DNA of 44,450 nucleotides, from contig NZ_BSTL01000005.1 of the NCBI RefSeq assembly GCF_030269485.1, positions 463 through 44,912 of the forward strand. Reading direction: 5' to 3'. Positions 15,998 through 23,183 of this stretch are shown one piece after another. This stretch comes from Actinoplanes sp. NBRC 103695 (GTDB lineage: Bacteria; Actinomycetota; Actinomycetes; Mycobacteriales; Micromonosporaceae). Each line of letters opens with the position of its first letter. The stretch's first letter is position 1. The notes under the pieces were generated by a model. The model ran no database searches, was not told the origin of the DNA, and saw only the letters and a program-made list of their open reading frames with translations. The translations under genes and the position numbers were made by a program.

Positions 15998-17244
15998 TGT
16001 TCCGGTCCATCCGGTTCCGGCTCACGGTGCTGTACTCGACGCTGCTGTTCGCCCTGGCCGGCACCGCGCTCGCGATCACCTACTTCGCGGTGGCGCAGAC
16101 CACCGAACCGCAGCCGATCACCGAACGCACCGCGAAGGTCTACGAGAACTACCGGCCGGTCGGCGTGATCACGGTGGGGGAGATCAGTGAGATCGAGGCC
16201 GCGGTGAACTTCAACACGCTGCAGAATCTGCGGAACTACTCGCTGATCGCGATGGGCGGGCTGTTCCTCGCCAGCCTGGCCATCGGATGGGTGTTGTCCG
16301 GGCGGGCGCTGCGGCCGGTCGGCGCGATCACCCGGACCGCGCGCGACATCCAGGCCACCGACCTGTCCCGGCGGATCCGGCTGACCGGCCCGCGCGACGA
16401 ACTCCGCGACCTGGCCGACACGATCGACTCGATGCTGGACCGGTTGGACGACGCGTTCCAGGCGCAGCGCCAGCTGATCGACGACGCGTCGCACGAGTTG
16501 CGCAGCCCGCTGGCGATCATCCGCACCAACCTGGACGCGTCGCTGATCCAGACCGACTCGGAGGCTGCTTCGGGGTCCGCTTCCGGTTCTGGCTCCGGCT
16601 CCGGTTCTGTTTCCGGTGACGACGACCGCGTTCGTGCTGTCGCCGTGATCGATCGGGCGACCACGCGGATGTCGCGCCTGGTCGAGGATCTGCTCGCCAC
16701 CGCGCGGCGGGAGGCCCAGTCCGAGTCCGACACCGAGGTCGATCTCTCGGTGGTGGCGCGCGAGGCCGGCGAGGAGTCCGGCGCCGAGCCGTGGCGGGTG
16801 CGCTACGACCTGGCGGAGTCGCTGCACCTGATCGGCGACCCGGATGCGTTGCGCCGCGCCGCGGGCAACCTGCTCTCCAACGCGATCCGCCTGGCTCCCG
16901 CCCACAGCGTCATCACGATCGCCACCGGCCGCGTGGAGTCGTGGCTCTGGCTGGCCGTCGTCGACCAGGGGCCGGGCATCGCCGCGGAGGACCTGCCTCG
17001 CGTCTTCGACCGCTTCTGGCGCGGCACGGGGTCTTCCGCACGGTCCTCCTCGTCCTCCCGTGAGCGTCGGACCGGGCTGGGGCTGGCGATCGTGCGTCAG
17101 ATCGTGGAGTCGCACGGCGGTCAGGTGACCGCCCACTCGACGCTCGGTTCGGGCAGCACGTTCGTGATCTGGCTCCCCGAGGCGGACCGCACCGACAACG
17201 ATCCGCCGCCTCTGTCCAGCCCGTGGCCGCGCCCGGCGGGCTGA
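15997..17244 (+). CDS. Sensor histidine kinase with Gly/Ser insert in the dimerisation domain
   Basis: A 415-aa kinase with two membrane segments (about 10-30 and 82-104), a short extracytoplasmic loop of about 50 residues, a HAMP domain (LSGRALRPVGAITRTARDI), the H-box DDASHELRSPLAII with phospho-acceptor H166, and an ATPase domain (NLLSNAIRLAPAH, VVDQGPGIAAEDL, TGLGLAIVRQIVESHGG). Residues about 190-208, between the two DHp helices, are a Gly/Ser run of roughly 20 residues. A second Ser run (SSARSSSSS) lies in the ATP lid. ATG 15997 is chosen; a GTG directly before it (15994) is equally possible. The last codons form the first unit of a 24-bp tandem repeat. Confidence 0.94.
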   Translation: MFRSIRFRLTVLYSTLLFALAGTALAITYFAVAQTTEPQPITERTAKVYENYRPVGVITVGEISEIEAAVNFNTLQNLRNYSLIAMGGLFLASLAIGWVLSGRALRPVGAITRTARDIQATDLSRRIRLTGPRDELRDLADTIDSMLDRLDDAFQAQRQLIDDASHELRSPLAIIRTNLDASLIQTDSEAASGSASGSGSGSGSVSGDDDRVRAVAVIDRATTRMSRLVEDLLATARREAQSESDTEVDLSVVAREAGEESGAEPWRVRYDLAESLHLIGDPDALRRAAGNLLSNAIRLAPAHSVITIATGRVESWLWLAVVDQGPGIAAEDLPRVFDRFWRGTGSSARSSSSSRERRTGLGLAIVRQIVESHGGQVTAHSTLGSGSTFVIWLPEADRTDNDPPPLSSPWPRPAG

Positions 17245-17318
17245 CCGTGGCCGCGCCCGGCGAGCTGACCGTGGCCGCGCCCGGCGAGCTGACCGTGGCC
17301 GCGCCCGGCGAGCTGATC
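17223..17318. repeat. 24-bp tandem repeat, four copies
   Basis: Units begin at 17223, 17247, 17271 and 17295 (gtggccgcgcccggcgagctgacc with one to two changes). The first unit contains the histidine-kinase stop codon, so the array looks like a duplication of the kinase 3' end. In the frame of the next gene each unit reads V-A-A-P-G-E-L-T without a stop. Confidence 0.93.
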
Positions 17319-17363
17319 ACAATCGCGTGGCGGGAGGTGGCGCGGGGTGCGATGCTGGGGCGC

Positions 17364-17789
17364 GTGCCTGACGACGTCCATGTGAGCGAGCGGTTGACGA
17401 TTCCCGCCGCCGAGTTGTCGTGGCGCTTCTCCCGTTCCAGCGGCCCCGGCGGCCAGGGCGTCAACACGACCGATTCGAGGGTCGAGCTGTCCTGGGACCT
17501 GGGCGGCTCGGAACTGCTGCCGGCCTCCCTCAAGGAGCGTGCCCTCGAGCGGCTGGGCGCCCGCTTGGTCCAGGGCGTCATCACGGTGACCGCGTCCGAG
17601 CACCGGTCGCAGCTCCGCAACCGCGAGGCCGCCGCCGCGCGCCTGGCGGGCCTGGTCGCCGGCGCGATCGCCCCGCCACCACGAACACGCCGCGCCACCC
17701 GCCCGTCCCGCGGCGCCACCGAACGCCGCATCGCCGACAAGAAACGCCGCGGCCAGACCAAACGCAACCGCCGCGCCGACCCCGACTGA
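17364..17789 (+). CDS. arfB: ArfB/YaeJ-like peptidyl-tRNA hydrolase, ribosome rescue
   Basis: Hydrolyses peptidyl-tRNA on ribosomes stalled at the 3' end of non-stop mRNA. The 141-aa protein has the release-factor domain 3 with GGQ at residues 29-31 (SGPGGQGVNTTDSRVEL) and the basic C-terminal tail (RRIADKKRRGQTKRNRR) that enters the mRNA channel in this family. Codon-recognition domains of true release factors are absent. GTG 17364 is preferred because it has GGGG close upstream and family members begin with a similar M-P-x-D/x sequence. In-frame starts at ATG 17352 or in the upstream 24-bp repeat would add low-complexity residues. It stands 119 bp after the kinase. Confidence 0.9.
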   Translation: MPDDVHVSERLTIPAAELSWRFSRSSGPGGQGVNTTDSRVELSWDLGGSELLPASLKERALERLGARLVQGVITVTASEHRSQLRNREAAAARLAGLVAGAIAPPPRTRRATRPSRGATERRIADKKRRGQTKRNRRADPD

Positions 17790-17799
17790 GCCGGTCGAC

Positions 17800-18249
17800 G
17801 TGCCGGGTTACGGGTTCAGCGCCGAGGGGTTCGGCGTGGGGATTCGGTGTGCGGAACAGCCGGACACGCATGTGTTGCTGCATCGGCGTTCGGTGCATGC
17901 GGACGGCGCCGGGTTCGCCGTCGAGGCGGTCGCGCCGGGGCTGCGGCTCGAACTCGACGCGGTGGAGATCTCGTCGTGGGATGAACAGTGGCTGCCGGAT
18001 TTCTTCGCGGGGCTCGCGTCCGGCTATGCGGGGTGGAGCGGCGTCAAGGAGTGGCGGGTCGCCTATCTGGCTGTGGGCGCGACCTTTCACCGTGGCGGGC
18101 ATGTGGCGCTGCGGTGGGAACTGCGGCCCTGGCTGTCGATGGCGGACAGCTGGGAAGGGGCCCTGACGACCTGGGTCGAAGCGGGTGAGCAGATGCGCCG
18201 GCTCGCCGCTGATCTGGACGACTGGCTGCCACGGCCGGGGCTCGGGTGA
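17800..18249 (+). CDS. Conserved hypothetical protein (resembles DUF6228)
   Basis: A 149-aa soluble protein with no signal or membrane segment. Features are a central FFAGLASGYAGWSGVKEWRV region, beta-rich repeats (HVALRWELRPWLSM) and a C-terminal helix (WVEAGEQMRRLAADLDDWL). The pattern resembles small actinobacterial DUF6228 proteins from memory; the function is unknown. GTG 17800 begins ten bases after the arfB stop, so co-transcription is likely. Confidence 0.7.
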   Translation: MPGYGFSAEGFGVGIRCAEQPDTHVLLHRRSVHADGAGFAVEAVAPGLRLELDAVEISSWDEQWLPDFFAGLASGYAGWSGVKEWRVAYLAVGATFHRGGHVALRWELRPWLSMADSWEGALTTWVEAGEQMRRLAADLDDWLPRPGLG

Positions 18250-18349
18250 CCAGCGACGCCTCAGCCCGGATGCGGGCGCAACGGTCTGGACCACCTCGGT
18301 GGTCGCTTCGGCATCGGGGACTGTGTGCCCGGCGTACCTCAGGAAGGTC

Positions 18350-19267
18350 TTACTGGTTGTGCGGTGCCACCGCTAGACGATTGGCCTGGGCGGCTGTGGG
18401 GCCGAGCAACTCGTCGCAGACGCGGATGAGCCGGGCGCGCAAGCCTGCCGCGCGCCGGGCGAACTCGCGCTGGCGGGAGATGTACTCGGCCTTGCCCTCG
18501 GCGGTCTCGATCTTCACGGCGGGGTGGCCGTAGCTGGTCAGGTCGTAGGGGGACGCCTGCATGTCGAGGAGGCGGATGTCGGCGGCCAGCGCGAAGCAGT
18601 CCAGGGCCAGCGCGCCGGGGACCGCGGGGCCCAGCTTGGACGCCCACTTGTGGCAGTCCATCGCGGCGTGCAGGCAGCCCGGCTGGTCCAGGTCGATCTG
18701 GGTGGCGCGGGTCGGCTGCAGGCGGTTCAGGCCGACCGCCTCGGGGGTGAAGAAGCGGAACGCGTCGAAGTGGGTGCAGCGGATCGGGTGGCGCTCGACG
18801 ACCTCGTTCGTGGCGGCCTGGCCGAGGCGCAGCGGGAGCGGGTGGCGGTGCTCGGGCTGGCGGTAGACCATCGCCCACTCGTGCAGGCCGAAGCAGCCGG
18901 TGAAGACGGGACGGGACGCGGTCGCGGTGAGCAGGCCGTGGATGTAGCGGACGCTCTCGCCGCGGGCCTGCATGAACGCCTTGGTGTCCAAGGTCACCAC
19001 GCCGTCGGGGTAGGTGGTGTACCACTTCCAGCCGACGTGCGGAGGGTCGGCGCCGGGGCCGGGGGACAGGCCGGTGCCGACGCCGGGGTGCCAGCGGCGG
19101 AGCTGCGCCGGGCGGGTGCCGTAGTAGTCGTACAGGAAGTCCTCGATCGCGTGCTTCTCACCGCGGGACTTGCGGGTCCGGTGGCCGGCCGTCATCTGGT
19201 CGGATCGCTCGGCATGCGCCTGGGCAAGGGGCACCCACGTCTGCGGTGGCAGCGTCGTGGTGAGCAC
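18350..19267 (-). CDS. Protein annotated as 3-methyladenine DNA glycosylase in actinobacteria
   Basis: A 305-aa cytoplasmic protein. KHAIEDFLYDYYGTRPAQLRRWHPG near the N-terminus and HPIRCTHFDAFRFFTPEA in the middle match a conserved actinobacterial family usually named 3-methyladenine DNA glycosylase. I see none of the classic helix-hairpin-helix or AAG motifs, so the name is inherited rather than supported by the sequence. GTG 19267 is the best start; the frame is open further upstream but that part reads as antisense of the FAH gene. It converges on the DUF6228-like gene across 100 bp containing a gaccacc/ggtggtc hairpin. Confidence 0.75.
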   Translation of the reverse strand: MLTTTLPPQTWVPLAQAHAERSDQMTAGHRTRKSRGEKHAIEDFLYDYYGTRPAQLRRWHPGVGTGLSPGPGADPPHVGWKWYTTYPDGVVTLDTKAFMQARGESVRYIHGLLTATASRPVFTGCFGLHEWAMVYRQPEHRHPLPLRLGQAATNEVVERHPIRCTHFDAFRFFTPEAVGLNRLQPTRATQIDLDQPGCLHAAMDCHKWASKLGPAVPGALALDCFALAADIRLLDMQASPYDLTSYGHPAVKIETAEGKAEYISRQREFARRAAGLRARLIRVCDELLGPTAAQANRLAVAPHNQ

Positions 19268-19337
19268 CCAGCCAGCGTAGCCACCGGAGGCGCGTAGGTT
19301 GAGGAGGCGTACAGGCTTTCGAGGGATGGGGTAATCG

Positions 19338-20129
19338 GTGCGTTTTGCTCGCTTTGTGCATGCCGGCGGGGTGTCGTTCGGGGTAGTCGAGGGTTCGGAA
19401 GCCGCTCTGACCGTCGCGGAGATCGAGAGCATCCCGTTCGACGACGTGCGGTTCACCGGGCAGCGGTGGGCCCTGGCCGACGTGCGGCTGCTCGCGCCGA
19501 TCTTCTCCAGCAAGGTGATCGGGGTCGGGCGCAACTACGCCGACCACGCCAAGGAACTGGGCAACGAGGTGCCCAAGGAGCCGCTGATCTTCATCAAGCC
19601 GTCCACCACGGTGATCGGCCCGAACGACGCGATCCGGCTCCCCGTCGTGTCCCAGCAGGTCGAGCACGAGGCCGAGCTGGCCGTCGTGATCGGCGCGACC
19701 GGCGCCCGCCGGGTGGACCGGGCCGGCGCCGAGAAGGCGATCTTCGGATACACCGTCGCCAACGACGTGACCGCCCGTGACCTGCAGCGCTCCGACCCAC
19801 AGTGGACCCGGGCGAAGGGTTTCGACTCGTTCTGCCCGCTCGGCCCGTGGATCGTCACCGACCTCGACGTCAGCGACCTCGAGGTGCGCTGCGAGGTGGG
19901 CCGCAACCCGGACGCGATGGAGGTGCGCCAGCTCGGCCGCACCAAGGACATGATCTTCGACGTGCCGACGCTGATCTCCTACGTCTCGCACGTGATGACG
20001 CTGCTCCCCGGCGACGTGATCCTCACCGGCACCCCGGCCGGGGTCGGCACCATCGTGACCGGCGACACCGTGTCGTGCACGGTCCAGGGGATCGGCTCGA
20101 TCAACAACCCGGTGGTCACCCTGGATTGA
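19338..20129 (+). CDS. Fumarylacetoacetate hydrolase family protein
   Basis: A 263-aa protein of the FAH/HpcE superfamily, which cleaves or decarboxylates beta-diketo acids with Mg2+. VIGVGRNYADHAKELGNEVP, PLIFIKPSTTVIGPNDAI, HEAELAVVIG (metal-binding acidic residues), FGYTVANDVTARDLQ and LTGTPAGVG are the family blocks in the right order. The substrate is not predictable; oxaloacetate or acylpyruvates are possible. GTG 19338 follows GGGATGGGG. In many actinomycetes this gene sits near the leucine genes and gltX; gltX is not seen here. The 3' end overlaps the convergent TetR gene by 14 bp. Confidence 0.93.
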   Translation: MRFARFVHAGGVSFGVVEGSEAALTVAEIESIPFDDVRFTGQRWALADVRLLAPIFSSKVIGVGRNYADHAKELGNEVPKEPLIFIKPSTTVIGPNDAIRLPVVSQQVEHEAELAVVIGATGARRVDRAGAEKAIFGYTVANDVTARDLQRSDPQWTRAKGFDSFCPLGPWIVTDLDVSDLEVRCEVGRNPDAMEVRQLGRTKDMIFDVPTLISYVSHVMTLLPGDVILTGTPAGVGTIVTGDTVSCTVQGIGSINNPVVTLD

Positions 20130-20865
20130 TCCCGTCGAGGATCAACCCCAGCCCATAGGCGTACGCGGCATCCGCCTGCTCGTCCGGCCCGCCGGTGAAC
20201 CGGCCGGCGTTCCACAGGGCGGTCATGGTCGGGTGCCGCTCGACGTCGAACCAGTCCTCCCACAGTTGCGAGCGGTGCAGCCACCACTCGTTGGTGGTCT
20301 CGCCGCTGGCCCGGCGCAGCAGCTCGGTCTCGGCGACGCCCCGGGCCGCGCCGGTCACGAACATCTGGATCGCCCCGGCGGCGGTGTTCGGGTCGTCGAG
20401 GAAAGTCAGGCAGGACAGCACGTACTCGCTCTCGGCCAGCATGCCGGGCCCGATCGGCGGGCGGATCTGGGAGACCTGACCCATCCACGGATGCGCGGCG
20501 TACATGGCCAGCGTCCGGTCGGCGTAGAGCATCACCTGCTCGCGCCAGTGCGCCGGGCGCGGATCGCCTGGGCCGGGCAGGTCGCGGCTCAGCAGCACCT
20601 CGTCGATCATCAGGTCGACCAGTTCGTCGTGCGACGGCACGTAGCTGTAGAGGGTCATCGTGCCGACATTGAGGTCGGTGGCCAGCCGGGCCATCGACGT
20701 GGACTCCAGGCCGTCGGTGTCGGCGCGGGCGATCGCGGTGGTGACGACGGCGTCCACGGTCAGCTTGGACGGCCGGCCGGTGGTTCTTGGTTTTGTCCCT
20801 TTTGTGCGACGCCAGAGCAGCGGCAGGATCCGATCGGGGTCGCTTCTTCCGCTGAACTCCGGCAT
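20116..20865 (-). CDS. TetR/AcrR-family transcriptional regulator
   Basis: A 249-aa protein. An N-terminal basic stretch of about 25 residues is followed by the helix-turn-helix (TSMARLATDLNVGTMTLYSYVPSHDELVDLMIDEVL) and an all-helical ligand domain with EHRQ-like AAHPWMGQVSQIRPPIGPGML. The start ATG (20863-20865) is only 9 bp from the start of the divergent NmrA-like gene, with a palindrome spanning the gap. This is the classical arrangement of a repressor controlling itself and its neighbour. The frame is open far upstream but that is antisense of the neighbouring gene. Confidence 0.92.
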   Translation of the reverse strand: MPEFSGRSDPDRILPLLWRRTKGTKPRTTGRPSKLTVDAVVTTAIARADTDGLESTSMARLATDLNVGTMTLYSYVPSHDELVDLMIDEVLLSRDLPGPGDPRPAHWREQVMLYADRTLAMYAAHPWMGQVSQIRPPIGPGMLAESEYVLSCLTFLDDPNTAAGAIQMFVTGAARGVAETELLRRASGETTNEWWLHRSQLWEDWFDVERHPTMTALWNAGRFTGGPDEQADAAYAYGLGLILDGINPG

Positions 20866-20867
20866 AG

Positions 20868-20888
20868 TTTCCGTATGGTATACGAAAA
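20868..20888. promoter_or_regulatory. Candidate TetR operator between divergent genes
   Basis: ttt-c-cgtat-ggt-atacg-a-aaa: the arms cgtat (20872-20876) and atacg (20880-20884) are perfect, and the outer ttt/aaa also pair; only one position per arm mismatches. The site covers the start codon of the NmrA-like gene (20875) and lies three bases from the TetR start. Confidence 0.7.
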
Positions 20889-21717
20889 CGCGTCCATCCT
20901 TGTCACCGGCGCCACCGGCAACGTCGGCCGGCTGGTCGTCGACTCGTTGCTCGCCCTCGGCGCCCGGAACGTGCGGGCGCTCACCGTGAACCCTTCCCGA
21001 GCCGCGCTGCCACCGTCGGTGGGGGTGTTCACCGGCTACCTCGGCCGGCCGTCGTCGCTGCTCGCGGCACTCGACGGCGTGGACCTGATGTACCTGGCGC
21101 CCAAGGTCGAGACATGCGACGAGGTGTGCCGGATGGCCGCCGGCGCCGGGGTGCGGCACATCGTCGACCTGGCCGGCGTCACCGGCTCGCCCTGGGAGGC
21201 GGTCGAGCGGGCCGTCGAGGCCAGTGGCATCCCGTGGACACATCTGGAGGCGGGCGAGTTCATGACCAACACGCAGATGTGGGCGCCGCAGATCAAGACC
21301 GGTGATCTGGTACGCGATCACGCCGGCGAATCGGCCACGGCGGTCATCGCGCTGGAGGACATCGCCGACGTCGCCGCCCGGGTGCTCCTCGACGGCGGGC
21401 ACCCCGGCAGGTCGTACGAACTCACCGGCCCCGCGTCGGTCACCAGATGCTCCCTCGTCACCCAGATCGGGGCGGCCCTGGGTCGCGAACTGCGCTACCT
21501 CGACCTGCCGCTGGCGGAGGCGATCGCCTACTACGCACCGACGATGGGCGCCGACAACGCCGACTGGTACTTCCGCGACCGGCCGCTGCTCGCCGAGCAT
21601 CCCCAGACGCCCCTGACGACGGTCGCCGACGTGCTCGGCCGGCCCGCGACGACCTTCGCGGAATGGGCCCGCGACCACGTCGACCTCTTCCGACCTGCGG
21701 AAAACGCCAGACGGTAA
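20875..21717 (+). CDS. NmrA-like/atypical SDR NAD(P)H-binding protein
   Basis: A 280-aa Rossmann-fold protein with ILVTGATGNVGRLVVDSLL (GxxGxxG) at the N-terminus and no SDR YxxxK catalytic motif, typical of NmrA/QOR2-like atypical short-chain proteins. Such proteins act as redox sensors or quinone/azo-type reductases. The ATG at 20875 has almost no 5' untranslated space and no ribosome binding site, so translation is probably leaderless or starts from a promoter inside tetR. It is likely controlled by the divergent TetR protein. Confidence 0.88.
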   Translation: MVYENASILVTGATGNVGRLVVDSLLALGARNVRALTVNPSRAALPPSVGVFTGYLGRPSSLLAALDGVDLMYLAPKVETCDEVCRMAAGAGVRHIVDLAGVTGSPWEAVERAVEASGIPWTHLEAGEFMTNTQMWAPQIKTGDLVRDHAGESATAVIALEDIADVAARVLLDGGHPGRSYELTGPASVTRCSLVTQIGAALGRELRYLDLPLAEAIAYYAPTMGADNADWYFRDRPLLAEHPQTPLTTVADVLGRPATTFAEWARDHVDLFRPAENARR

Positions 21718-21723
21718 CCCGAT

Positions 21724-21752
21724 TTGGCGGGCACCATGGGCTCGGGTAGAGT
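21724..21752 (+). promoter_or_regulatory. Promoter of the tRNA-Gln/tRNA-Glu unit
   Basis: TTGGCG (21724-21729), 17-bp spacer, TAGAGT (21747-21752), with transcription expected near 21759. A perfect 8-bp hairpin (cggtacgg/ccgtaccg, 21760-21779) follows directly and forms the 5' leader of the pre-tRNA. Confidence 0.65.
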
Positions 21753-21781
21753 TCTGTCCCGGTACGGGAAGCCGTACCGAA

Positions 21782-21853
21782 TGGGGTATGGGGTAATTGG
21801 CAGCCCGACTGGTTCTGGTCCAGTTAGTCTAGGTTCGAGTCCTGGTACCCCAG
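21782..21853 (+). tRNA. tRNA-Gln (anticodon CUG)
   Basis: The acceptor stem tggggta (21782-21788) pairs with tacccca (21846-21852), discriminator G. The anticodon arm is actgg-ttCTGgt-ccagt with the anticodon at 21815-21817, and the T-arm contains ggttcgagtcc. CCA is not encoded. It reads CAG, the dominant Gln codon in GC-rich genomes. Confidence 0.95.
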
Positions 21854-21933
21854 CGCAAGACGTTCCCGCGAGGGGCGCCGGTGCTGGATCTGATAGGTTC
21901 TACACCGTCGTTCGGAGCGTGAACGGCAGTCCT

Positions 21934-22006
21934 GGCCCCGTCGTCTAGCGGCCTAGGACGCCGCCCTCTCAAGGCGGTAGCGAGGGTTCGAATCCCTTCG
22001 GGGCTA
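21934..22006 (+). tRNA. tRNA-Glu (anticodon CUC)
   Basis: The acceptor ggccccg (21934-21940) pairs with cggggct (21999-22005, terminal G.T), discriminator A. The anticodon arm is ccgcc-ctCTCaa-ggcgg, and the T-loop is ttcgaat. It is separated from tRNA-Gln by 80 bp without a promoter of its own that I can see, and followed by a terminator, so the two are probably one transcript. CCA is not encoded. Confidence 0.95.
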
Positions 22007-22016
22007 CAAAGCGGTT

Positions 22017-22049
22017 CGGTCCGTGACCTGTTTGGTCGCGGGCCGTTTT
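22017..22049 (+). terminator. Terminator of the tRNA unit
   Basis: cggtccgtgacc (22017-22028), loop tgttt, ggtcgcgggccg (22034-22045): a 12-bp stem with two G.T pairs, followed by TTTT, a gc pair and a second TTTT (to 22055). Confidence 0.82.
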
Positions 22050-22063
22050 GCTTTTCATAGTGC

Positions 22064-22208
22064 GCTCTCGGCTTGGCTTCGCGGTCCGTGTTCGCTCTCG
22101 GTTTGGCTTCGCGGTCCGTGTTCGCTCTCGGTTTGGCTTCGCGGTCCGTGTTCGCTCTCGGTTTGGCTTCGCGGCCCGTGTTCGCTCTCGGCTTGGCTTC
22201 CCGGCCCG
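22064..22208. repeat. 30-bp tandem repeat, nearly five copies
   Basis: Units start at 22064, 22094, 22124, 22154 and 22184 (gctctcggtttggcttcgcg, then gtccgtgttc). Copies differ at one to three positions; the last decays near 22208. The array fills the space between the tRNA terminator and the lactonase-like gene, so that gene's promoter lies in or beyond it. Confidence 0.93.
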
Positions 22209-22230
22209 TCGGTGATGCGAGGGTGGAGTC

Positions 22231-22902
22231 ATGGATCAGATCGATGTGCGGCGGGTGGACTTCGGATACTTCGTCCGGCCCGGCTCGGAGACCGACACCG
22301 GCGCCCCACGGGTGGAGCCGACACTGGGCTATCTGATCTCGCACCCCGACGGGCGGTTGCTCGTGGACAGCGGGATGGGGTCGGATCCGTGGGTCGACGG
22401 GCACTACCAACCGAAACGGATCGCGTTGCCGGAAGCGTTGGCCCGGGCGGGCGCGCGGCTGGACGACATCCGCTACGTGACGAACTGCCACCTGCACTTC
22501 GACCACTGCGGCGGCAACCCGATGCTGCCCGGCCGCCCGATCTTCACCCAGCGCGCGGAACTGTCGCTCGCCCGCGCCGCCGACAGCCACACCCTGCCCG
22601 AACTGGTCGACCCGCCGGGCATCACCCACGTCGAGCTGGACGGCGAAGCCGAGATCCTCCCGGGCGTACACATCATCCCGACGCCCGGACACACGGCCGG
22701 CCACCAGTCGGTGGTCGTGCGCCAGGGCGACGGATCAGTGATCGTGGCCGGCCAGAGCCACGACAACGCATCGTTCTTCACGTACGACGCGATGGCCCTG
22801 CGAGCAGGCGAGGGAACACCGCCGGCGTGGGTGGCCCGGCTGCTGGAGTTCGATCCTCGGCGCATCGTCTTCGCCCACGACAACGCCGAATGGACGCCCT
22901 GA
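22231..22902 (+). CDS. Metallo-beta-lactamase-fold hydrolase, N-acyl-homoserine-lactonase-like
   Basis: A 223-aa cytoplasmic MBL-fold protein. The metal motif is H87-x-H89-x-D91-H92 (TNCHLHFDHCGG), followed by TPGHTAGHQSVVV (third His) and a late FAHDNAEW (last His). The overall spacing matches AiiA/AttM-type quorum-quenching lactonases. The segment that normally gives the bridging Asp (usually G-D) reads VAGQSHDNAS, so the bridging residue is either shifted or replaced. Lactonase activity is therefore likely but not assured; a general lactone or thioester hydrolase is the alternative. GGTGGAG precedes ATG 22231. Confidence 0.85.
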   Translation: MDQIDVRRVDFGYFVRPGSETDTGAPRVEPTLGYLISHPDGRLLVDSGMGSDPWVDGHYQPKRIALPEALARAGARLDDIRYVTNCHLHFDHCGGNPMLPGRPIFTQRAELSLARAADSHTLPELVDPPGITHVELDGEAEILPGVHIIPTPGHTAGHQSVVVRQGDGSVIVAGQSHDNASFFTYDAMALRAGEGTPPAWVARLLEFDPRRIVFAHDNAEWTP

Positions 22903-22904
22903 AA

Positions 22905-23183
22905 GTGGTGCCCCACCGCGCTATTCACAACCCAACGCGCGGCCAGTGGTAGCGGAGCGCGCAATCCGCGGCCCGGCCGGCGGGCGGGCGGTGATAGCGG
23001 AGCCGCTATTCGCAGTCCGATGGGCGAGCAGTTGCAGCGGAGGGCGCCAATCGCGATCCGGCGCGTCGGCAGTGGTAGCGGAGAGCGGCATCCGTAGCCC
23101 GGATAGCGCGCTGGTCCACCACCCGCGCGGGCGGTGGTAGCGGAACGCGCATTCGTGAGTCAGATGCCGCTCTGGTCTACCGC
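22905..23183. repeat. Cluster of degenerate palindromic repeats
   Basis: Units starting with gtggtagcgga or variants occur at 22946, 22991, 23031, 23072 and 23134. Two are clear imperfect palindromes of about 50 bp. 23072-23122 runs from gtggtagcgg to ccaccac with an atccg-tagcc-cggat centre. 23131-23183 runs from gcggtggtag to ctaccgc with gcgcat/atgccgc inside. A core tccgcggcccgg or close variant recurs in several copies. I see no gene here. Confidence 0.7.

Noticed and set aside
20116..21678. TetR reading frame extended to 520 codons
   Set aside because: The upstream part is antisense of the NmrA-like gene; the ATG at 20865 begins a normal TetR-length protein.
22007..22208. Integration (att) site of a mobile element at tRNA-Glu
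   Set aside because: No second copy of the tRNA 3' end and no integrase or excisionase gene is present in the window.
21829..22704. Minus-strand protein with REAKPRANTD repeats
   Set aside because: The frame passes through both tRNA genes and the terminator and is antisense of the lactonase-like gene; the repeats reflect the 30-bp DNA array.
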